This document shows positions 60,054-64,000 of a DNA stretch of 64,000 bases, one piece after another. A program made the position numbers and the translations under genes. The notes under the pieces were generated by a model, which had not been told where the DNA came from, made no database searches, and saw nothing but the letters and a program-made list of their open reading frames with translations. The stretch lies in the NCBI GenBank assembly GCA_044375975.1, contig JBILLQ010000008.1, positions 1 through 64,000 of the forward strand, given 5' to 3'. Position 1 is the stretch's first letter; the number at the start of each line of letters is the position of its first letter. The stretch comes from UBA5018 sp044375975. Lineage in GTDB: Bacteria > Cyanobacteriota > Cyanobacteriia > PCC-6307 > Cyanobiaceae.

Positions 60054-60149
60054 TGGCGACAATCCACATGAATGGCAATTTCGATGAATGGTAATCTCGA
60101 TAGGTGGCAATCTCGATAGATGACAATCTCCATAGGTGGCAATAGATCG
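60054..60149 (+). repeat. 16-bp tandem array (x6)
   Basis: Six 16-bp units of the type AGGTGGCAATCTCGAT with several substitutions each, in non-coding DNA. Confidence 0.75.
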
Positions 60150-60389
60150 AGGCCAGTGCATGTCCCCAAGCTGAGACCCCATGGTTGGCAAAACTTAACT
60201 GATGCTTGCAGGAGCTGCCAGCGCCATCCTTTTTTACCGCAGCCCCAAATCAGTGTCCCCCAAAAAGCCGAGTCTCGGCCAATAGAACCATGATCGCTCA
60301 AAACTCATCAGCTGGCATGGCCAAACAAGAACACATAGAAGAATAACAAAATTGATCGATATCACTCCGCAAAAGCATTGCGGCGACTT

Positions 60390-60433
60390 AATTACCCCTT
60401 GTTCTGGTGAACAGAACAAGGGGTAATTTTTTT
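60390..60433 (+). terminator. Strong intrinsic terminator without a recognised gene upstream
   Basis: A perfect 17-bp stem (AATTACCCCTTGTTCTG at 60390-60406 with its complement at 60412-60428) around the 5-base loop GTGAA runs straight into a T stretch (60427-60433). The nearest upstream plus-strand gene ends 1 kb earlier, so it probably ends an unrecognised RNA. Confidence 0.85.
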
Positions 60434-60594
60434 GGGTGACTATCAATTGCGAACTGGCAAAGCCTACCCAGGGGCCTGCCGGAAGCACTTCACTGGCAAT
60501 TGGCGGAAATCCTCGGGAACCCAGGAAATAAGCAACCCATAGAATGGGCTAACCATGAAATAAAGAAATTATGGGATAGAGAAATCATGGAATA

Positions 60595-60650
60595 GGAAAA
60601 GCGCAGTAGGAAAAGCGCAGTAGTATAAGCGCAGTAGGAAAAGCGCAGAT
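60595..60650 (+). repeat. 14-bp tandem array (x4)
   Basis: Four 14-bp units of GGAAAAGCGCAGTA (60595-60608, 60609-60622, 60623-60636, 60637-60650) with few changes, about 140 bp upstream of the oxidoreductase gene. Confidence 0.8.
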
Positions 60651-60793
60651 GGTTTGGCTTCGCCACCAAGAAGCTATCTGCCGGCTTGGGCGCAAGGCCT
60701 TACTACCAGATCAGGCACCCCATCCAAGCCTGTCGCCCCTGCCAGGCCAGGGGACCATGTATATCCAAAGCCATCTCCAGCTGCTGTTAGCCC

Positions 60794-61876
60794 ATGGCTG
60801 CCCTGTCCCCCGGTGCCGCCCCCCTGGGGGTGGCCATCGCCGGTCTTGGTTTTGGTGAGAAGGTGCACCTGCCGGCCCTGCGCGCCTGCGCCCACACCGA
60901 AGCCGTGGCCCTCTGGCATCCCAGGCGCGAACGGCTGCAGGCGGCCTGCAGTGGCTCAGGCATAGCTGGCCATCACGATTTCGATGCTCTGCTGGCCAAT
61001 CCCGCAGTGGAGGCGGTGGTGATCGCCACGCCGCCGGCAGCTCGCTTCGACTTGGCTCGTCGGGCCCTTGGGGCGGGCAAACACCTGTTGCTGGAAAAAC
61101 CTGTGGCACTCCACGCCGAGCAGGTGGAGGAGCTGCAGCGCCTGGCCATCCGCCAACGACTCACCGTGGCGGTGGATTTTGAATACCGGGCCGTACCCCT
61201 GTTTCAGCAGCTCAAGGCCCTGGTGGCCTCCGGGGCCCTGGGGGAGCTGTGGCTGGTCAAACTCGACTGGCTGATGAGCAGTCGTGCTGATGCCTCGCGC
61301 CCCTGGAGCTGGTACTCCCAACTGGAGCAGGGCGGTGGTGTGCTCGGCGCCCTGGGCAGCCACGCCTTCGACACCCTCCACTGGTTGGTGGGGCCCACCC
61401 GCCAGCTGAAGGCCCAGCTGAGCACGGCCATCGGGGAGCGGCCCATGGCCGCAGGTGGCATGGCTGTGGTGGATGCCGAGGACATCGCCCTAGCCCAGCT
61501 GCAACTGGAAGACGCCGCTGGTCGGCTGGTGCCTGCCCAGCTGAGTCTGGCCTCGGTGGCCCGCGCTGGACGGGGTTACTGGATCGAGCTCTATGGCAGT
61601 GGCGGCACGGCGGTGCTCGGCTCCTCCAATCAGGCCGACTACGTGCATGGGTTTGGACTTTGGTACGCCCGGCCTGGCGAGCCCCTGCGGGCCCTGGAGG
61701 CAGACGGCAGCCTGGCCTTTCGCCGCACCTGGGAGGACGGCCGCATCGCCCCGGTGGAGCGGCTGCTGGGCTGGTGGGCGGAGGCCTGTCGCTCCGGCCA
61801 ACCGATGCTGCCAGGGCTGGCGGAGGCGGTACTCAGCCAGCGCTGCTGTGATCAGGCCCGGGGATCGATCGAATAA
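60794..61876 (+). CDS. Gfo/Idh/MocA family oxidoreductase
   Basis: 360 residues. An N-terminal Rossmann domain (GVAIAGLGFGEKVHLPAL at about 10-27; AVVIATPP; LEKPVAL with the conserved Lys) and a C-terminal alpha/beta domain with GGGVLGALGSHAFDTLHWL. It oxidises or reduces a sugar-like substrate with NAD(P). The substrate cannot be told. It stands alone, with the 473-bp repeat-containing gap after it. Confidence 0.9.
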   Translation: MAALSPGAAPLGVAIAGLGFGEKVHLPALRACAHTEAVALWHPRRERLQAACSGSGIAGHHDFDALLANPAVEAVVIATPPAARFDLARRALGAGKHLLLEKPVALHAEQVEELQRLAIRQRLTVAVDFEYRAVPLFQQLKALVASGALGELWLVKLDWLMSSRADASRPWSWYSQLEQGGGVLGALGSHAFDTLHWLVGPTRQLKAQLSTAIGERPMAAGGMAVVDAEDIALAQLQLEDAAGRLVPAQLSLASVARAGRGYWIELYGSGGTAVLGSSNQADYVHGFGLWYARPGEPLRALEADGSLAFRRTWEDGRIAPVERLLGWWAEACRSGQPMLPGLAEAVLSQRCCDQARGSIE

Positions 61877-62349
61877 AGAGCGGCAGCTGCCACTCAGCGG
61901 CTGGAACTCGGCAGCTGAAAATTAGCTGCTGAGCGGCTGGAACTCGGCGGCTGCCACTCAGCAGCTGATTTTCATCTGCACCAGGCCTTTAGCGCCACAG
62001 TCGTAGCAGCAAATCCGTAGCGCCAGCGACGTAGCTATACAGCAGCTGATTTGCAGCCAATTCCTGCGGGCAGCCCCAGCGGGACGGGCAGCCCCAGCGG
62101 GACCGGGCGGACTCGGCGGGACCAGGCGGAAAACCGCCCAATACCCGACTCTGGTATCACAGGAAACAAGATTCCCTGGTAACGGTTGCTACTGTTTATT
62201 GATCGTTGGCCCCCCGGATGCAGCCGGTGGGCGGAAGTAGGACCCTGTCCCACGGCTGGTGCGGCTGCCGCATCGGCAAGGGTACGGGCCGAAGCAACGC
62301 GCCATCCACCCCGCGGGACCCGTACCCGGATTTACTCGGAGGCACTTCC
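61877..62349. other. Intergenic region before the 37-residue gene
   Basis: About 470 bp. It includes two copies of a roughly 20-bp unit (AGCGGCTGGAACTCGGC core, near 61897 and 61932) mixed with CAGCTG motifs, and GGGACGGGCAGCCCCAGC-type direct repeats near 62070-62105. No coding frame is supported. The promoter of the 37-residue gene should lie near its right end. Confidence 0.4.
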
Positions 62350-62463
62350 ATGTCGATCACCATGGCCAAGCAATTGGCCCTTCAGGCCGAACAGGCTCGC
62401 CGCGCTGCCAAGCAGTACGGCTTCAGCGTTCAAGCGCTGCGCAAGCAGCAGCTGATCGACTGA
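62350..62463 (+). CDS. 37-residue basic helical protein
   Basis: Starts MSITMAKQLALQAEQ and ends LRKQQLID. The ATG is preceded by CGGAGG at a good distance, and a clear terminator follows (62500-62529), so it forms a complete small transcription unit. The peptide is amphipathic and rich in Ala, Gln and Arg. I do not know a function. Confidence 0.65.
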   Translation: MSITMAKQLALQAEQARRAAKQYGFSVQALRKQQLID

Positions 62464-62499
62464 TCCATCGCCTCGCGGCCCATCACCGTCAGCGTTGCT

Positions 62500-62529
62500 G
62501 CCCCGTCGGTATTTCCGGCGGGGCTTTTT
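62500..62529 (+). terminator. Intrinsic terminator after the 37-residue gene
   Basis: GCCCCGTCGG (62500-62509) pairs with CCGGCGGGGC (62515-62524), one G-U pair, 5-base loop, followed by five T residues. It separates the small gene from the aldolase gene. Confidence 0.85.
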
Positions 62530-62667
62530 GCTATGCCCTTAAATCGGTAACGCCGCTGCTGGCCCCTGAGTTGCACAACAACTGCACCCCAGCCCAGCAG
62601 CGGTGGAACCCCGATGAGCATCACCTAAACTCGCCGCCAGTCCCATCTCCTGCCCCGAGAGGTCCCC

Positions 62668-63741
62668 ATGGCGCTCGTTCCGCTTCGGTTGCTGCTGGAT
62701 CACGCCGCCGAGAACGGCTACGGCATCCCCGCCTTCAACGTCAACAACCTCGAGCAGGTGCAGTCGATCATGGAGGCCGCCCATGAAACCGACAGCCCGG
62801 TGATCCTGCAGGCTTCCCGCGGAGCCCGCCAGTACGCCGGCGAAAGCTTCCTGCGCCACCTGATCCTGGCCGCCGTGGAAACCTATCCCGACATCCCGGT
62901 GGTGATGCACCAGGACCACGGCAACAGCCCCGCCACCTGCTTCGGTGCCGCCGCCAACGGCTTCACCTCGGTGATGATGGACGGCTCCCTGGAGGCCGAC
63001 GCCAAGACCCCCGCCAGCTACGAGTACAACGTCCGCGTCACCAAGGAAGTGGTGGATGTGGCCCACGCCATTGGCGTGAGCGTTGAAGGCGAGCTGGGCT
63101 GCCTGGGTTCCCTGGAAACCGGCCAGGGTGAAGCGGAAGACGGCCACGGCTTCGAGGGCACCCTCGACCACTCCCAGCTGCTCACCGATCCCGCCGAAGC
63201 CGCCGACTTCGTCGCCAAGACCAACGTGGACGCCCTGGCCATCGCCATCGGCACCAGCCACGGCGCCTACAAGTTCACCCGCAAACCCACCGGTGAAGTG
63301 CTGGCCATCAGCCGCATCGCCGAGATCCACAAGGCCATCCCCAACACTCACCTGGTGATGCACGGCTCCTCCTCGGTGCCCCAGGAATGGCTGGACATGA
63401 TCAACAAGTACGGCGGTGCCATCCCCGAGACCTATGGCGTGCCCGTGGAGGAAATCCAGGAGGGCATCCGCAATGGCGTGCGCAAGGTGAATATCGACAC
63501 CGATAACCGGCTGGCCTTCACCGCCGCTGTCCGGGAAGCCGCCGCCAAGGATCCCAGCAATTTCGATCCCCGCCACTTCAACAAGCCGGCCCGCGCCTAC
63601 ATGAAGAAGGTGTGCCTGGATCGCTACCAGCAGTTCTGGTGTGCCGGCAACGCCAGCAAGATCAAGCAGCGCGACATCAACTACTACGCCGCCCTCTACG
63701 CCAAGGGCGCCCTGGATGCCAAGACCGCCATTGCTGCTTGA
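62668..63741 (+). CDS. fbaA: Class II fructose-bisphosphate aldolase
   Basis: 357 residues. A zinc-dependent aldolase used in both the Calvin cycle and glycolysis. VPLRLLLDHAAENGYG at the start, VVMHQDHG (zinc-binding His and catalytic Asp), SVMMDGSL, EGELGCLGSLE, AIGTSHGAYKF and LVMHGSSSVP are all present. AGAGGTCCCCATGG gives a purine-rich ribosome site. The length is standard for the Calvin-cycle type. Confidence 0.96.
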   Translation: MALVPLRLLLDHAAENGYGIPAFNVNNLEQVQSIMEAAHETDSPVILQASRGARQYAGESFLRHLILAAVETYPDIPVVMHQDHGNSPATCFGAAANGFTSVMMDGSLEADAKTPASYEYNVRVTKEVVDVAHAIGVSVEGELGCLGSLETGQGEAEDGHGFEGTLDHSQLLTDPAEAADFVAKTNVDALAIAIGTSHGAYKFTRKPTGEVLAISRIAEIHKAIPNTHLVMHGSSSVPQEWLDMINKYGGAIPETYGVPVEEIQEGIRNGVRKVNIDTDNRLAFTAAVREAAAKDPSNFDPRHFNKPARAYMKKVCLDRYQQFWCAGNASKIKQRDINYYAALYAKGALDAKTAIAA

Positions 63742-63878
63742 TCAGTATTCCGATCAGAATTCTGATCAGTCTCCTGATTATTTGATTGGCATTGGCAAAC
63801 GGTTTGCGCGGCTCTGCCGGATTTGGTCGCAGCCATCGGATTTGGTCGCAGCCACCGGTTGGGTCAAACCCACCGGAT

Positions 63879-63910
63879 TTAGTGAAACCCAGCTCACTGG
63901 GTTTCACTAA
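63879..63910. repeat. Perfect 14-bp hairpin after the aldolase gene
   Basis: TTAGTGAAACCCAG (63879-63892) pairs with CTGGGTTTCACTAA (63897-63910) around a 4-base loop. No T-run follows on the plus strand. Just before it, a 19-bp sequence (CGGATTTGGTCGCAGCCAT) is repeated in tandem (63818-63836, 63837-63855). Confidence 0.6.
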
Positions 63911-63942
63911 GCTAATTTGATCAGCTCTTCTTGAGCATTATC

Positions 63943-63965
63943 GGGGCCCATCGGGCCCCCTTTTT
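63943..63965 (+). terminator. Intrinsic terminator of the aldolase unit
   Basis: GGGGCCC (63943-63949) pairs with GGGCCCC (63953-63959), 3-base loop, followed by five T residues (63961-63965). It is the likely 3' end of the aldolase transcript. Confidence 0.75.
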
Positions 63966-64000
63966 AATGGCCAAGGCCGCCTTGACCTAACCGAATGGCG

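Larger units (their letters stand above)
59656..60793. other. Gene-free stretch with repeats and an orphan terminator
   Basis: About 1.1 kb. It contains a 14-bp CCACCGCCCTTCTG-type array (about 59825-59870), a 16-bp array (60054-60149), the strong hairpin terminator at 60390-60433 and a 14-bp array (60595-60650). No supported coding frame was found on either strand. Confidence 0.5.

Overview
The window is GC-rich chromosomal DNA from a unicellular alpha-cyanobacterium of the Synechococcus/Cyanobium type. This is inferred from a photosystem II gene (psbY), a chlorophyll-cyclase factor (ycf54), carotenoid isomerase, phosphoribulokinase, class II aldolase, DUF3727, a YqeG-type phosphatase, a glycine-rich RRM protein, and a recC-recB-recD operon. 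No rRNA, tRNA, complete insertion sequence, prophage or CRISPR array was found.

Layout. 0.1-9 kb: phoH divergent from a run of housekeeping genes (CofE-like, GNAT-like, ruvX, DUF3727, yqeG-type, proB, lpxD, leuB). 9-14.4 kb: a class I (proteobacterial-type) phosphoribulokinase, prepilin peptidase, accD, a secreted protein and an RNA-binding protein, followed by about 1 kb of repeat-rich non-coding DNA. 15.5-20.5 kb: tightly packed desaturase, MetX-like hydrolase, type III glutamine synthetase, phytochelatin-synthase-like protease and gamma-carbonic-anhydrase-like genes. 20.6-24 kb: psbY, trmFO, carotenoid isomerase. 24-32.5 kb: a minus-strand accessory operon. 33-40 kb: small conserved genes, an unusual response regulator, bolA-grxD, plsC, pdxJ-ycf54 and a metallophosphatase. 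40.4-50.3 kb: recCBD plus a cupin. 50.4-59.3 kb: DEAD-box helicase, CheB-CheR-PAS protein, AraC regulator and a ribbon-helix-helix protein. 59.4-60.8 kb: a largely gene-free stretch with a strong orphan terminator. 60.8-63.7 kb: a Gfo/Idh oxidoreductase, a 37-residue protein and aldolase.

The most remarkable region is the minus-strand operon at 32513-24031. It encodes, in order, a 62-residue protein, a zinc-ribbon/class III nucleotide cyclase/AAA/TPR protein, a DUF3237-containing protein, a divergent encapsulin (HK97-fold nanocompartment shell protein), a possible 39-residue peptide, and a 989-residue fusion of an FAD-dependent phytoene-desaturase-like oxidoreductase with a trans-isoprenyl diphosphate synthase. 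Several of these genes overlap by 1-4 bases. The arrangement suggests an encapsulated isoprenoid-forming and isoprenoid-oxidising pathway coupled to cyclic-nucleotide signalling. I do not recognise it as a described system.

A second theme is short tandem repeats. Many loci carry arrays whose unit sequence is private to that locus. Inside genes the units are 12, 15, 18 or 21 bp, so the frame is kept. Between genes they are 14, 16, 17 or 18 bp. They add low-complexity stretches even to RecB, RecD, RuvX and a DEAD-box helicase.
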